From assembly GCA_027531445.1 (NCBI GenBank), contig JAPZRK010000051.1:1-64000 (forward strand): DNA of 64,000 bases. The letters run 5' to 3'. Below, in pieces: positions 44,631-54,100 of the stretch. The position numbers were made by a program, and so were the translations under genes. Origin of the DNA: Leptospira sp. GTDB taxonomy: Bacteria; Spirochaetota; Leptospiria; Leptospirales; Leptospiraceae. The notes below the pieces were generated by a model, which made no database searches, was not told the origin of the DNA, and was given only the letters and a program-made list of their open reading frames with translations. Each line of letters opens with the position of its first letter. Within the stretch, counting starts at the first letter, position 1.

Positions 44631-45533
44631 ATGCCAAAGATCAGTATTGTCATTCCTTCTCTCAATGAAGAAAAATTTCTTCCCATCCTGCTTGAATCCA
44701 TAACAAAACAGACCTTTAAAGATTTTGAGGTCATCATCGCTGATGCCGGCTCAAAAGACAATACGGTTGAAATCGCTAAAAAATTTGGGGCGAAGGTCGT
44801 TGCCGGTGGGATGCCTGGACCTGGACGGAATCGTGGTGCCGAAGTTGCGACGGGTGAATTTCTGTTTTTCTTCGACTCTGATGTCTTTTTACCAGATAAT
44901 TTTTTAGAATCTGCCTTAGGCGAAATGCAAGAACGTTTCTTAGATCTTGCCACTTGCGAGTTCAAACCTCAGTCGGACCTCCAACTGGACAAAGTAATGT
45001 TCAAGCTTGCCAATCTTACAGTCAAACTCAACCAATCCATCAATCCACGTGCGGCAGGATTTTGTATTTTTATCACTCGAAGGCTCTTTGAACGGGTCGG
45101 AGGATTTGATGAAGCAGTTGTCATTGCTGAAGATCATGATTTGGTCGACCGCGCATCTAAATTTCGACCGTTGCGTTTTTTAAATTCCACTTATCTAACA
45201 GTAAGCATTCGACGTTTGGAAAAAGAAGGAAGGTTTGCACTTCTTGAAAAATACTTTCATGTTGAAATGCACCTGCTCACAAAGGGTAGCGTAAAAGAAG
45301 ATATCATCGAATATGAGTTTGGTAATTTTGGGACTGAAGACAAACGTATCAGCAAAAAGATACTGGATGATCTTGAAAAAAACATCATCCAATTGGAAGA
45401 AAAATACAATCAGTTCTCAGATAATGTAAAGTCAGGTTTGAATGAAATGCAAGCGACTCAAGAATCCTGGAAGAATACCTTGAATCACATTACATCGACA
45501 TTTCAGAACTTATTCAAAAAAAAATCTGACTAA
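44631..45533 (+). CDS. family 2 glycosyltransferase
   Basis: 300 residues from ATG 44631. A TTG two codons upstream is an alternative. GT-A fold hallmarks: ISIVIPSLNEEKFLP, IIADAGSKDNTVEIA, PGRNRGAEVATGEFLFFFDSD (the DxD metal site) and the acceptor-site AEDHDLVDRA. The last 70 residues form a coiled coil (EEKYNQFSDNVKSGLNEMQ), unusual for the family and maybe a membrane or partner contact. The likely role is transfer of a sugar to an envelope glycan or lipid. The 3' end overlaps clpX by four bases on the opposite strand. Confidence 0.9.
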   Translation: MPKISIVIPSLNEEKFLPILLESITKQTFKDFEVIIADAGSKDNTVEIAKKFGAKVVAGGMPGPGRNRGAEVATGEFLFFFDSDVFLPDNFLESALGEMQERFLDLATCEFKPQSDLQLDKVMFKLANLTVKLNQSINPRAAGFCIFITRRLFERVGGFDEAVVIAEDHDLVDRASKFRPLRFLNSTYLTVSIRRLEKEGRFALLEKYFHVEMHLLTKGSVKEDIIEYEFGNFGTEDKRISKKILDDLEKNIIQLEEKYNQFSDNVKSGLNEMQATQESWKNTLNHITSTFQNLFKKKSD

Positions 45534-46810
45534 GCGATCTTTTCGATATCACCTTTCAGGATGGTAATGGGTTTGCCATGGCCTGTAACAGACTCTTCTG
45601 TAAGGATGACTTCTAAAACATCTTTTCTAGAAGGGATCTGAAACATTAAATCCATCATGATCTCTTCGACGATCGCTCTGAGACCACGCGCACCACTTTC
45701 TCTTTTGATCGCAGTCTCGGCAATGGCTTTGATGGAACCTTCTGTAAATTTGAGTTTTACGTTTTCAATATCAAACATCTTTTGATACTGTTTCAACAAT
45801 GAATTCTTAGGTTCCGTAAAAATGGCTTTTAAAGATTCGATGGTCAACTCATCGAGCGTAGCAACGATCGGCAAACGACCAATAAATTCTGGTATCAAAC
45901 CAAATTTCATTAAGTCATCTGGAATGACATGGTGAACGAGATTTTCGGTCAACTGAATGGGTTTGCCCATTTCATTGACAGCTTCACCCGAGTGAAAGCC
46001 TATCGACTTAACACCTACTCTCTGTTTAATGATTTGATCAAGTCCAACAAAAGCCCCACCACAAATAAAGAGTATGTTCTTAGTTTCAACAGGGATGTAT
46101 TCTTGGTGTGGATGTTTTCTCCCACCTTGAGGTGGAACGTTCGCAACTGTTCCTTCTATGATTTTGAGTAAGGCTTGTTGCACACCTTCGCCTGACACAT
46201 CTCTTGTGATCGAAGCAGAGTCTGATTTACGTGAGATTTTGTCGATCTCATCAATATAGATAATCCCCATCTCAGCACGTTTTACATCATTGTCCGCATT
46301 TTGAATCAGTTTCAAAATGATGTTTTCCACATCTTCGCCGACATAACCTGCTTCCGTGAGTGCTGTCGCATCTACAATGGCAAATGGGACTTTGAGAATT
46401 TTAGCGAGTGTCTGAGCTAAGAGTGTTTTTCCTGAACCCGTAGGTCCGATAAGCATGATGTTTGATTTTTCTAATTCGACATCTCCCGCCTTACGATCGT
46501 TATGAAAGATTCTCTTGTAGTGGTTATAAACGGCAACAGAAAGCGCCTTTTTGGCCTGTTCCTGTCCAATCACATACTGGTCTAAAATCTTTTTGATCTC
46601 AAGCGGCTTTGGGATCTCTCCCACAATCGCCGTTTTTTCACCACCTTGTGGCTCTTCTGCGATGATTTCATTACAAAGAGAAATGCATTCATCACAGATA
46701 TAAACACCCGGACCTGCAACCAAACGACGCACTTCGTCTTGAGCTTTCCCGCAAAAGGAACAATGTAATTTTTCACGGGTATTCCCTGCGGTAGTTGGTC
46801 GTTTGGTCAT
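45530..46810 (-). CDS. clpX: ATP-dependent Clp protease ATP-binding subunit ClpX
   Basis: 426 residues. The N-terminal zinc-binding domain has four cysteines (CSFCGK and CDECISLC). The AAA+ core has Walker A GPTGSGKT, Walker B IIYIDEIDKI and the IGF-type ClpP-docking region reading IGFHSG. ClpX unfolds substrates and feeds them into ClpP. It starts nine bases after clpP, in the conserved order tig-clpP-clpX. All landmark motifs are intact. Confidence 0.98.
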   Translation of the reverse strand: MTKRPTTAGNTREKLHCSFCGKAQDEVRRLVAGPGVYICDECISLCNEIIAEEPQGGEKTAIVGEIPKPLEIKKILDQYVIGQEQAKKALSVAVYNHYKRIFHNDRKAGDVELEKSNIMLIGPTGSGKTLLAQTLAKILKVPFAIVDATALTEAGYVGEDVENIILKLIQNADNDVKRAEMGIIYIDEIDKISRKSDSASITRDVSGEGVQQALLKIIEGTVANVPPQGGRKHPHQEYIPVETKNILFICGGAFVGLDQIIKQRVGVKSIGFHSGEAVNEMGKPIQLTENLVHHVIPDDLMKFGLIPEFIGRLPIVATLDELTIESLKAIFTEPKNSLLKQYQKMFDIENVKLKFTEGSIKAIAETAIKRESGARGLRAIVEEIMMDLMFQIPSRKDVLEVILTEESVTGHGKPITILKGDIEKIA

Positions 46811-46819
46811 AAAGCCTCC

Positions 46820-47419
46820 TTAGGCTTGGATCTGCTTGCGCTCTTGGATTACGTTGTCGATGATTCCGTATTCTTTGGCTTCTTCAGAGCTCATATAAAA
46901 ATTACGTTCTGTGTCCTTTTTGACTTGTTCGGACGATTTGCCAGTGTGCTTACCATAAAGGTCGATCAATTTGTCTTTAATCTTAACTATTTCACGGGCA
47001 GAAATTTCAATATCCGAAGCCTGTCCACCTGCTCCCCCGTAAGGTTGGTGCAACATAATTCGGGAGTTCGGCAATGCGGAACGTTTGCCTTTTGCGCCAC
47101 CAGCAAGGAGGAGTGCTGCCATGGAAGACGCTTGGCCAATACAAAGCGTGCGAACCTCTGGTTTGATGAGTTGCATTGTGTCGTATATCGCCATACCGGA
47201 GCTAACATATCCGCCTGGACTGTTGATATACAAATAAACGTCACGCTCTGGATTTTCTGCTTCCAAAAACAAAAGCTGGGCTGAGATCACATTGGCATAT
47301 GCCTCGTCGATCGCAGATCCAAGGAAAATGATCCGGTCTTTCAAAAGCCTAGAGAAAATGTCATACTGACGCTCTCCCCGACTTGTTTGTTCAATTACGT
47401 AAGGCATTAATGTTGACAT
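46820..47419 (-). CDS. clpP: ATP-dependent Clp protease proteolytic subunit ClpP
   Basis: 199 residues. The catalytic Ser99 is in GQASSMAALL and His124 in MLHQPYGG, with an acidic third residue further on. Oligomerisation and gating segments (INSPGGYVSSGMAIYDTM) are standard. Two seven-membered rings form the proteolytic chamber, with ClpX as unfoldase. It starts two bases after the trigger-factor stop and ends nine bases before clpX, so one transcript is likely. Leptospira genomes often have a second clpP elsewhere. That is general knowledge, not seen here. Confidence 0.98.
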   Translation of the reverse strand: MSTLMPYVIEQTSRGERQYDIFSRLLKDRIIFLGSAIDEAYANVISAQLLFLEAENPERDVYLYINSPGGYVSSGMAIYDTMQLIKPEVRTLCIGQASSMAALLLAGGAKGKRSALPNSRIMLHQPYGGAGGQASDIEISAREIVKIKDKLIDLYGKHTGKSSEQVKKDTERNFYMSSEEAKEYGIIDNVIQERKQIQA

Positions 47420-47421
47420 AT

Positions 47422-48765
47422 CTATTCTTTCCCGCTAAATAACTTCTCTGCTTCTTCGGTGGAAACCGATTTGGGCGACTTCTTCTCTACCTCACCATAA
47501 ACGAACTCGTCGATTTTATCAAACAGGAATTTGTCTCGGTAAAAAGTTTCCGCCTTTTGCTTTTTGACTTCTTTTTGGCGGGATTCGGTCGAAGTTGATT
47601 GAGAAATTGCTTCTTTTTCGAATCCTGCTTGAATTTCTTCATCGGAAAGAGTGATTTTGAACTCTTCTCCAATCTTGTGCTTCAAAAGATAAGTTTGAAT
47701 GCGTTTTTCTGCCATTTGACGGAATGAGGACCGTACTTCCGTCTCTTCTTTTCCGAGACGTTTTGCATAGTCCGCAAGCGAGATGTGCGGTAGTCTCATT
47801 TCATGGATAAAATTATGAAACACTCCATCTGTCTCCTCAATGATGAGAGATTCTGGAATTACAAACTTAGCTTCTTTTAGGATTTCAGCATAAGCCTCTT
47901 CCATACTTTTTCTTTTTAGTGCGCCATTAAAAAGCTCTTCGATCTGTTTTTTGGTTTTGTCTTTTAATTCCTGTAAGTTGGCTGATCCGTCAACTTCAGA
48001 TGCAAAGTCATCACCTATCTCTGGATAACTCACTTTGTACAAGGCAGTTACTTTTACATGATATATAAAATTTTTACCAGCGGACTCTGGAGATGCTGGA
48101 AAGGAATCAGGATAACGAAAATTAAACTCCTTTTCTTCGTTTAGTTTCATGCCCAATAGTTCAGAATCAAACCCCGGAGGATTTTGAGGAGCACCCATTT
48201 GGAATTTTCCTACTTGCGAACTTTCAGGAAATTCTTTACCTTCTTCTTTAAATTTATATTGGATTTCTAAAAGATCCGTTCCATCTACCGCTTCACCCTC
48301 ATCCTTTAAGGTATTGCGTGCCATACTCTTTTGCATCCCTTCCAATTCTTTTTGGATGTCTGCATCCGAAACTTTTACTTCTTTGGGTTGGATCTTTATT
48401 TTTTTGAGTTTTGGAAGTACAACTTCTGGTTTTGTATCATATGTCGTCTTTGCTTTAGCACCGGCTTTGCGGTCAAAACTTTCAACATTAAACTGTGGAA
48501 CACGAATCGGTTTGTGTTCCAATTTTGCATAAATATCGGACATGGCATTGTTCAACATGATGTTTGCGGCATCGTCCATGACGCTATCACCGAGCATTTT
48601 TTCTACCATTTCAAGCGGAGCTTTTCCTGGACGAAAGCCTGGAATTTTAACCTTTCCTCTGGCACCTTCATATGCTTTTTTGAAGGCGGTTTCCACTTCT
48701 TGTGGGGAAAAAGTAATCGTTAGATCGCATGAGGCGTTATTGTTTTTTTTTGCTGTAAATTCCAT
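47422..48765 (-). CDS. tig: trigger factor
   Basis: 447 residues from ATG 48765. A TTG 12 bases upstream is possible, but ATG has GGAAT at a good distance. This ribosome-associated chaperone has an N-terminal ribosome-binding domain with signature PGFRPGKAPLEMV. It continues with a PPIase (FKBP-like) middle domain at about 150-250, and a C-terminal helical cradle with KKKEAISQSTSTES-like charged insertions. First gene of the tig-clpP-clpX unit, with tRNA-Gly about 110 bases upstream on the same strand. Confidence 0.96.
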   Translation of the reverse strand: MEFTAKKNNNASCDLTITFSPQEVETAFKKAYEGARGKVKIPGFRPGKAPLEMVEKMLGDSVMDDAANIMLNNAMSDIYAKLEHKPIRVPQFNVESFDRKAGAKAKTTYDTKPEVVLPKLKKIKIQPKEVKVSDADIQKELEGMQKSMARNTLKDEGEAVDGTDLLEIQYKFKEEGKEFPESSQVGKFQMGAPQNPPGFDSELLGMKLNEEKEFNFRYPDSFPASPESAGKNFIYHVKVTALYKVSYPEIGDDFASEVDGSANLQELKDKTKKQIEELFNGALKRKSMEEAYAEILKEAKFVIPESLIIEETDGVFHNFIHEMRLPHISLADYAKRLGKEETEVRSSFRQMAEKRIQTYLLKHKIGEEFKITLSDEEIQAGFEKEAISQSTSTESRQKEVKKQKAETFYRDKFLFDKIDEFVYGEVEKKSPKSVSTEEAEKLFSGKE

Positions 48766-48874
48766 ATTGTATTCCAATCTTAAAAAAAGTATCAGGGAGG
48801 GATAAAAAGAACCAGGGTGCCATGAGTGTGAGGAAGGATCTCGTTACTTTCGGCCTGTTGTTCAATCCTCTGTT

Positions 48875-48946
48875 AGCGGGAAACGGGACTTGAACCCGCG
48901 ACCCTCTCCTTGGCAAGGAGATGCTCTACCGCTGAGCTATTCCCGC
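48875..48946 (-). tRNA. tRNA-Gly (anticodon GCC)
   Basis: A 72-base cloverleaf on the minus strand. The acceptor stem GCGGGAA pairs with TTCCCGC and the discriminator base is T. The D arm is GCTCAGCGGTAGAGC. The anticodon arm TCTCC-TTGCCAA-GGAGA has anticodon GCC. The T arm GCGGG-TTCAAGT-CCCGT has one G-T pair. CCA is not encoded. TAGAAT lies 14-19 bases upstream and could be a -10 box. It precedes the tig-clpP-clpX cluster on the same strand. Confidence 0.97.
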
Positions 48947-49107
48947 GAGAGGTTTGAGTAACACCATGATTCTATTGCGATCCCCTTCGACAAGGAAAAA
49001 AAATCAGACGGGTTCAGAAACTAAGTCTGGTCGATCCAACTAAATTTACCCTTACCATTGGATCAAAACACAGAAAAACACGCCCAGTCTGTCATAAGAG
49101 TTCTGAA

Positions 49108-49127
49108 GGCAATTTTTGGGAATTGCC
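49108..49127. repeat. 7-bp inverted repeat in the tRNA-esterase gap
   Basis: GGCAATT (49108-49114) and AATTGCC (49121-49127) form a seven-base stem with a six-base loop. It lies about 75 bases downstream of the esterase stop on that gene's strand but lacks a following T tract, so it is a weak terminator candidate at best. Nothing else is recognised in the 257-base gap 48947-49203 except the tRNA upstream region. Confidence 0.4.
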
Positions 49128-49203
49128 AAAAACTAAGTCAAAATTTGATACCACACGAATTTTGCCAGGCTTCATTCAGCGATAGGATTCATAATCTACA
49201 TTC

Positions 49204-49890
49204 TTACCGTTTTTTTGATTTTTCAACTAACTTTAGCATATAAGGATATACTGTATCTGCCAATAAAACATGCCCTTCTTTGGTCGGATGGATACCATCC
49301 TTCTGATTGAGAGATCGGATACCTGCTACTTTTTCTAAAAGAAATGGAACCAAACTGATACCTGCTTCCTTGGCAAGGTCAGGATAGATCGAGTTAAATT
49401 CAGCGCGATAGGATTTGCCCATATTCGGAGTTGCTTGCATACCGATCAGTAAAATCTGACAATTCGGATGTTCGGACTGAACCTTTTGAATCATCGCTTG
49501 TAGGTTCTTTTTTGTGACCGCAGGTGGAATACCGCGTAACATATCATTGGCGCCAAGTTCCAAAACAAAGATCGTAGGCTTTTGACTGAGAACCCACTCT
49601 ATACGCCCCATCCCGCCAGACGTTGTATCGCCCGAGACACCCGCATTCGTGATGTGAAAAGAATGACCTGCTTTCGCGAGTCTATTCTGAATTAGGTGGG
49701 GCCAAGAAGTTTCATAATCATCCAATCCAAATCCAGCTGTCAGAGAATCGCCAAAAAAAATAATCCTTGGTTCCATACTCTCAATATTTAAGTTAGAGGT
49801 GTCCTCTGAATTTGGTAAGGTTGATTCCGTATTTCCAGAATCTGAACAACCGATTGTGATTAGAAAGAGACAAAGTAAAAAAGTTTTCAT
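49204..49890 (-). CDS. SGNH/GDSL-type esterase lipoprotein (TesA-like)
   Basis: 228 residues. A lipoprotein signal ends at ITIGC (Cys15), followed by a Ser/Thr/Asn-rich linker and the SGNH fold. Block I has Ser49 in FGDSLTAG, block II has Gly in VSGDTTSGG, block III reads LGANDMLRG and block V is DGIHPTKEG with the catalytic Asp and His. Such enzymes cleave esters, thioesters or lysophospholipids. Here it should act on the periplasmic side. The start overlaps the DUF3095 gene stop by four bases, so both are co-translated. Confidence 0.92.
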   Translation of the reverse strand: MKTFLLCLFLITIGCSDSGNTESTLPNSEDTSNLNIESMEPRIIFFGDSLTAGFGLDDYETSWPHLIQNRLAKAGHSFHITNAGVSGDTTSGGMGRIEWVLSQKPTIFVLELGANDMLRGIPPAVTKKNLQAMIQKVQSEHPNCQILLIGMQATPNMGKSYRAEFNSIYPDLAKEAGISLVPFLLEKVAGIRSLNQKDGIHPTKEGHVLLADTVYPYMLKLVEKSKKR

Positions 49891-51053
49891 GCGTTTAGTT
49901 TTTCCTTCAATGATTTTGAAGCCATTGCAAATCCTCCATCTGCACCATCAACAAAATGGACTTCCTGGGATTCGCCCGCTTTCAAAATACAAGTCATAAG
50001 AGATCTATCAGAAACAAACATTCCATATACGATTTTTTTAAGAGTTGTTAGATGCTCTAAAAAAGAAACCAATGACTTTCTATTTTGAGCTGTCCCACTC
50101 AAAACCATTTTCAGCGTTCCGTCAAATTTACGGAAATCGGCAGACATCACCTGGTATTCTTTTAAGCGCTTCAGTTCATAATGCCCTGATCGAATTGGGA
50201 GCTTGTATTTGATAGATAGTGACACAATGGCGGTTTCTAGGTAAACCTTGATAAGATGAAGATAATAGCGAATGCCTTTTTTTCCACCTGTATGGGCGAC
50301 GGCTTCTCTTCGTAAGTAAGGTCCATCATCGATCTCTAAATCCTCAACAGCGATCGGATGATGGATGTCCTCCCCGCCAAATTCTTCATGAATAAAATCC
50401 AGTATCTCGGATACACTTTTAGCTGAATCTTCATTTGAAGAGTGTATTGGTTGAATGATTAAGGAAATCACTTCACCGCGCGATCCTGGTATATCTTGCC
50501 AACGACAGGTAAAACCAGTAAAATCAGCTGGAATTATTTTTTCGGTTTCACGAACCAAAAAGGATTCATCCTTTCCTTCTTTGATCCACTTTTCCGCAAG
50601 TGCAAGGCCATCTCCAAAAATAGAACACTGGTTATAGTGAGGAGAAGCGCAAAATTTACTTACAAACAATGTGGCTTTTTGTTGATATAATTCTTGAACT
50701 GGGACAATTCCGGCTCTTAGCTCTAGTCCAAACGACTCTTTTACTCGACCAATCGTATCTGCAATCGCCGAACGAATTGGAAATAGAAATTCGACAGGCA
50801 GTAAAAATGTCACCCCATCGCCTCCGAATACAAAAGGAAAATCCATATGACCATAAACGTTTGCCACTGCGATCGCAGTTAGACCACCGGACGTGTTCAC
50901 ATCTTTATATCGCCCTTCCGTGATTGCCTTTGTAGAACCTGCTATATCCGTAATCAAAACAAACCAGTCGTCAGGAACCGCAACATAGTTATTTTGTTGG
51001 AAGGAACTCCGAAAATCTTTGTTGGCCGGGAGTGTCTGGTAAAAGTTTTGCAC
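49887..51053 (-). CDS. DUF3095 protein with cyclase-like motifs
   Basis: 388 residues, the usual DUF3095 size, no signal peptide. The N-terminal part reads VLITDIAGSTKAITEGRYKDVN and FPFVFGGDGVTFLLP, the two blocks by which the family is recognised. They resemble the metal-binding (ITDIAGST) and GGDG regions of class III nucleotide cyclases and GGDEF domains. The C-terminal half (about 230-388) includes RRISGHYELKRLKEYQ-like basic strands and a final FVDGADGGFAMASK. No activity is established for the family to my knowledge. It is coupled to an SGNH lipoprotein by a four-base overlap and divergent from the GH3 gene. Confidence 0.85.
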   Translation of the reverse strand: MQNFYQTLPANKDFRSSFQQNNYVAVPDDWFVLITDIAGSTKAITEGRYKDVNTSGGLTAIAVANVYGHMDFPFVFGGDGVTFLLPVEFLFPIRSAIADTIGRVKESFGLELRAGIVPVQELYQQKATLFVSKFCASPHYNQCSIFGDGLALAEKWIKEGKDESFLVRETEKIIPADFTGFTCRWQDIPGSRGEVISLIIQPIHSSNEDSAKSVSEILDFIHEEFGGEDIHHPIAVEDLEIDDGPYLRREAVAHTGGKKGIRYYLHLIKVYLETAIVSLSIKYKLPIRSGHYELKRLKEYQVMSADFRKFDGTLKMVLSGTAQNRKSLVSFLEHLTTLKKIVYGMFVSDRSLMTCILKAGESQEVHFVDGADGGFAMASKSLKEKLNA

Positions 51054-51142
51054 AATGCCAATTAGACAGTTTCAACAACCGTTGATAAGGCATTTTTCTT
51101 TCTTGTCAAAGTTGGAACATTGATAAGTTTGTAAGACAAATC

Positions 51143-52903
51143 ATGAATCGAATCCTAATGCGCACAACGTTTTCCCTTTTTCTAATTATTGGTTTTATTT
51201 TCTCTTCTTATTTCTTCGACTTTTACCTTACGGAACTTGCTGCCAACGAACGTGAGTCTTTTCTATCAAACAAAGCATGGGAACTCACAAATCGCATGAG
51301 CCCCGAAGAACTCGTTGGTCAAACCATTCATATCGCAATTCCTTCGAAAACCGTGGATGCCATCGCGCTTGAGGAGATTAAAAACACAAAACCAGGTGGC
51401 ATCATTCTATTTGGAAAGAATCTAGGTAGCAAAGAAGAAATCATTAGCCTAACGGCTGATCTACAAGAGACAGCAAAATCAGAAAACCTTCCCCCATTTT
51501 TGATTTCTACAGACCAAGAAGGTGGACGGGTGTTTCGAGTAAAGGACGGAGTGACCGCATATCCTGGTGCAATGGCGGTTGGCCAAACCGGAAACGAAGA
51601 GTGGGGAAAAACCGTTGGATTTGTTACCTCATTTGAACTAAGATCACTTGGTATCAATTTTTTATTTGCACCTGTTTTAGATATCAATAACAATCCCTTT
51701 AACCCCGTCATTAACACACGTTCGTTTGGCTCGGATATCGGACGTGTTTCAAATGTAGCAGTAGCATACGAACAAGGTGCCCGTCTAGGCGGTGCCTTAC
51801 CCGTGATTAAACATTTCCCAGGCCATGGCGACACAAACGTGGATAGCCATTTAGGTCTCCCTATCATCAAAAAGTCACTCGCTGAGTTGGAAGCATTGGA
51901 ACTTGTTCCTTTTAAGAAAGCAATCGAGTCAGGGGCCGAGGCTGTGATGACTGCTCATATCATGTATCCTTTGATAGATGAAAAGTATCCGGCAACTTTA
52001 TCCAAGAAGATACTAACAGATATTTTGCGAAAAAAACTCAGATTCGATGGAATTATCATTACCGATGCTATGGAAATGCATGCGATCTCCAAAAATTTCG
52101 AAAAAGATCGTCCCGGCGTTCTTACAATACTTGCTGGAGCAAATATTGTTTTACTCACTAGTTGGGGTGAGACTGCGCGTAAGTTCAAAGCACAGATATT
52201 AGATGCGTATGAAAAAGGAGACTTTGTTTACAAGGATTTAGAAGGTCACGAAAGGAATACATTAAAGGAAGCCGTTTACAAACAAATTCGTAAAAAATTA
52301 GAGATGGGATTATTTAATGCAAACTCCATCGAGCCACAAGTCCTCGCTGAAAATTCCAATCTAACTGATTATATAAACAAAAGAGAAGCGGATCGCAAAC
52401 AACAATTCAAAGAGTATGAAAAGTCGGGATTCCATTTAAGGGAGATTACACGAGATTCGATTCGGTCTTTCCCTGCCAACCTACAGATTCAAAAAAATCA
52501 ATCCACATCTGCTTTACAATTTGTCAAAAACCCAAACTTAAAAAAGACATTGGTCGGCATTCCGATTGGCAACCAAAAAGAACTATCAAAACTTGCTTCA
52601 AAAAAAGAAATCACCTACTTCTTGTTTGATTCAACCTCGGAAAAAGAAATTCTTGCGATAACAAATTTAGCAAAAAAATACCCAACAAAACAATTTATAA
52701 TTTTCCATGGTGGAACACCGTTTGTGAAATTGCCCGTACTCAAAAATGTGAATTATATCCTTTCTTTTTCACTAACAACACATTCATGGGAAGCGATGGG
52801 AGAAAGCTACACCAATGGAAATGAGATTCCAAAGGTGGACTTGATTTTGGTTCCAAAAGACGGGAAAACTCCAACGATTGGAGCCTTCCCACAAGGAATT
52901 TAA
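51143..52903 (+). CDS. family 3 beta-N-acetylhexosaminidase-like glycosidase (NagZ-like)
   Basis: 586 residues, much longer than cytoplasmic NagZ. The N-terminus is a membrane anchor or signal (FSLFLIIGFIFSSYFF). The GH3 domain covers about 50-400: STDQEGGRVFR, the family signature KHFPGHGDTNVDSH, whose His/Asp help catalysis, and nucleophile Asp in IIITDAMEM. A C-terminal extension (about 410-586) has Rossmann-like strands (GIPIGNQKELSK, QFIIFHGG), as in two-domain NagZ proteins of Gram-positive type. The likely role is release of GlcNAc from muropeptides at the envelope. The start is ATG 51143, 89 bases from the divergent DUF3095 gene. Confidence 0.9.
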   Translation: MNRILMRTTFSLFLIIGFIFSSYFFDFYLTELAANERESFLSNKAWELTNRMSPEELVGQTIHIAIPSKTVDAIALEEIKNTKPGGIILFGKNLGSKEEIISLTADLQETAKSENLPPFLISTDQEGGRVFRVKDGVTAYPGAMAVGQTGNEEWGKTVGFVTSFELRSLGINFLFAPVLDINNNPFNPVINTRSFGSDIGRVSNVAVAYEQGARLGGALPVIKHFPGHGDTNVDSHLGLPIIKKSLAELEALELVPFKKAIESGAEAVMTAHIMYPLIDEKYPATLSKKILTDILRKKLRFDGIIITDAMEMHAISKNFEKDRPGVLTILAGANIVLLTSWGETARKFKAQILDAYEKGDFVYKDLEGHERNTLKEAVYKQIRKKLEMGLFNANSIEPQVLAENSNLTDYINKREADRKQQFKEYEKSGFHLREITRDSIRSFPANLQIQKNQSTSALQFVKNPNLKKTLVGIPIGNQKELSKLASKKEITYFLFDSTSEKEILAITNLAKKYPTKQFIIFHGGTPFVKLPVLKNVNYILSFSLTTHSWEAMGESYTNGNEIPKVDLILVPKDGKTPTIGAFPQGI

Positions 52904-52905
52904 GT

Positions 52906-54054
52906 TTAACCTAAGATTTCTCTCAAACCGCCACGTTTTTTAATTTCTTCATAGATTGTTTTGCGTAGACTATCATCGGCGTCCACAAACCGGATCATAT
53001 AAAGGTCTGACTTCTGTTTGACGGGAAACATTTTGCCTCTCACGTCTATGGATGGTCCATCTGGAAATGTAAAGTGAACTTCCCATAAATCTTGTAACTT
53101 CCATATTTCATTTGAGACAGAAGGGGGAAATTCAAACGTCAATCCCCTATCAGAAATTCGTTCCGATAAAGCCGTAAAACTTCGTGCCGTCTCTTGCATT
53201 TTAAATCTGTCTTCTTTGCCTTTCGCTTGGTCCTTTGAAATTCGTCTGAGAAGCTCGTATTGGCGGTCTAAATTTTCTTCCGAAAGTAGAAGTTTGCCGC
53301 GATCAAGTTCGAGACTGTCTTCTTCGGTCTCATCTTTTTTGGGCCAAGGATTGATAAGTAAAGAATACTTAACAGGAAGCATGAGGTGAGCCTCACCTTT
53401 CCTTTCGATTTCGCCCTTGAGATGGAAAATGATTCCTTTCTCTGATGTTTTTGTAACGATTCCCGGTAGAAGGTAACCGCCGCTACTTGGACGAAAGAGA
53501 TAGAGCTTTGCTTCCTTTCCCGGAACCAAGAAATCTTTAGACAAAACCTTTGCAGACAGTAATAAATCATCATTGGTCTTTTGCATGACATAGGTTAGCT
53601 CTTCTCTTCCTTCTGCTTCTAATGCACAGACTTCTCCGACGAGGACATCTTCAAGACTTTGAATCTCTTTTTTGTATTCTTGGGAGGATCGAAATAATTT
53701 ATCAAACAAATCGACTTCTTTCTCCGTAGGATTGGATGGCTGATTTAAAAAATATCTATAGAGCGAGTTTTTAAACTTTCCACGATTTTCTGGTTGGAGC
53801 AAAAAATCTGCGGTTTCGGAATCCAAACTCTCGTAAAATCCTTTTAATATATTGATTTCGGCTTGGTTGCACTTTCTTGCGTGTGCGAATTTTAAGTATT
53901 CATTCCAAAAGCTAAAAACGTTCTTTTGCTTTTGTTGTAAATGGTTCATGATCTTGGCATAAATGATAATGCCAAGGAGGATGAGAAACATATAGAAGAA
54001 ATAAATGTTATGGAATGAGGGCCATACGTAAGGGAGATCTTGTGCGAAATTCAT
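52906..54054 (-). CDS. membrane protein with PilZ-like domain
   Basis: 382 residues. One transmembrane helix near the N-terminus (about 18-38) is followed by a helical region (about 40-130). A YcgR-N-like beta region (about 130-245) contains LLLSAKVLSKDFLVPG and LRISKGE-type strands. A PilZ-like C-terminal domain (about 275-380) has ERISDRGLTFEF and SIDVRGKMFPV. The PilZ RxxxR and (D/N)xSxxG motifs are only partly kept, so c-di-GMP binding is uncertain. Related proteins act as flagellar brakes or motility regulators. The gene ends two bases before the GH3 stop (convergent) and is divergent from murA. Confidence 0.65.
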   Translation of the reverse strand: MNFAQDLPYVWPSFHNIYFFYMFLILLGIIIYAKIMNHLQQKQKNVFSFWNEYLKFAHARKCNQAEINILKGFYESLDSETADFLLQPENRGKFKNSLYRYFLNQPSNPTEKEVDLFDKLFRSSQEYKKEIQSLEDVLVGEVCALEAEGREELTYVMQKTNDDLLLSAKVLSKDFLVPGKEAKLYLFRPSSGGYLLPGIVTKTSEKGIIFHLKGEIERKGEAHLMLPVKYSLLINPWPKKDETEEDSLELDRGKLLLSEENLDRQYELLRRISKDQAKGKEDRFKMQETARSFTALSERISDRGLTFEFPPSVSNEIWKLQDLWEVHFTFPDGPSIDVRGKMFPVKQKSDLYMIRFVDADDSLRKTIYEEIKKRGGLREILG

Positions 54055-54100
54055 AAATTACTTTTCCTCTGGTAAGCTCAATTGATCCTGGGAGGTAATC

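Noticed and set aside
46826..47284. 152-residue frame antisense to clpP
   Set aside because: It lies fully inside clpP and has low-complexity, cysteine-rich composition typical of reverse frames.
48331..48723. 130-residue frame antisense to tig
   Set aside because: Shadow of trigger factor with an extremely aromatic composition and no ribosome-binding site.
51328..51870. 180-residue frame antisense to the GH3 gene
   Set aside because: The plus-strand gene has all GH3 motifs, and the antisense product is rich in R, P and S without domain signs.
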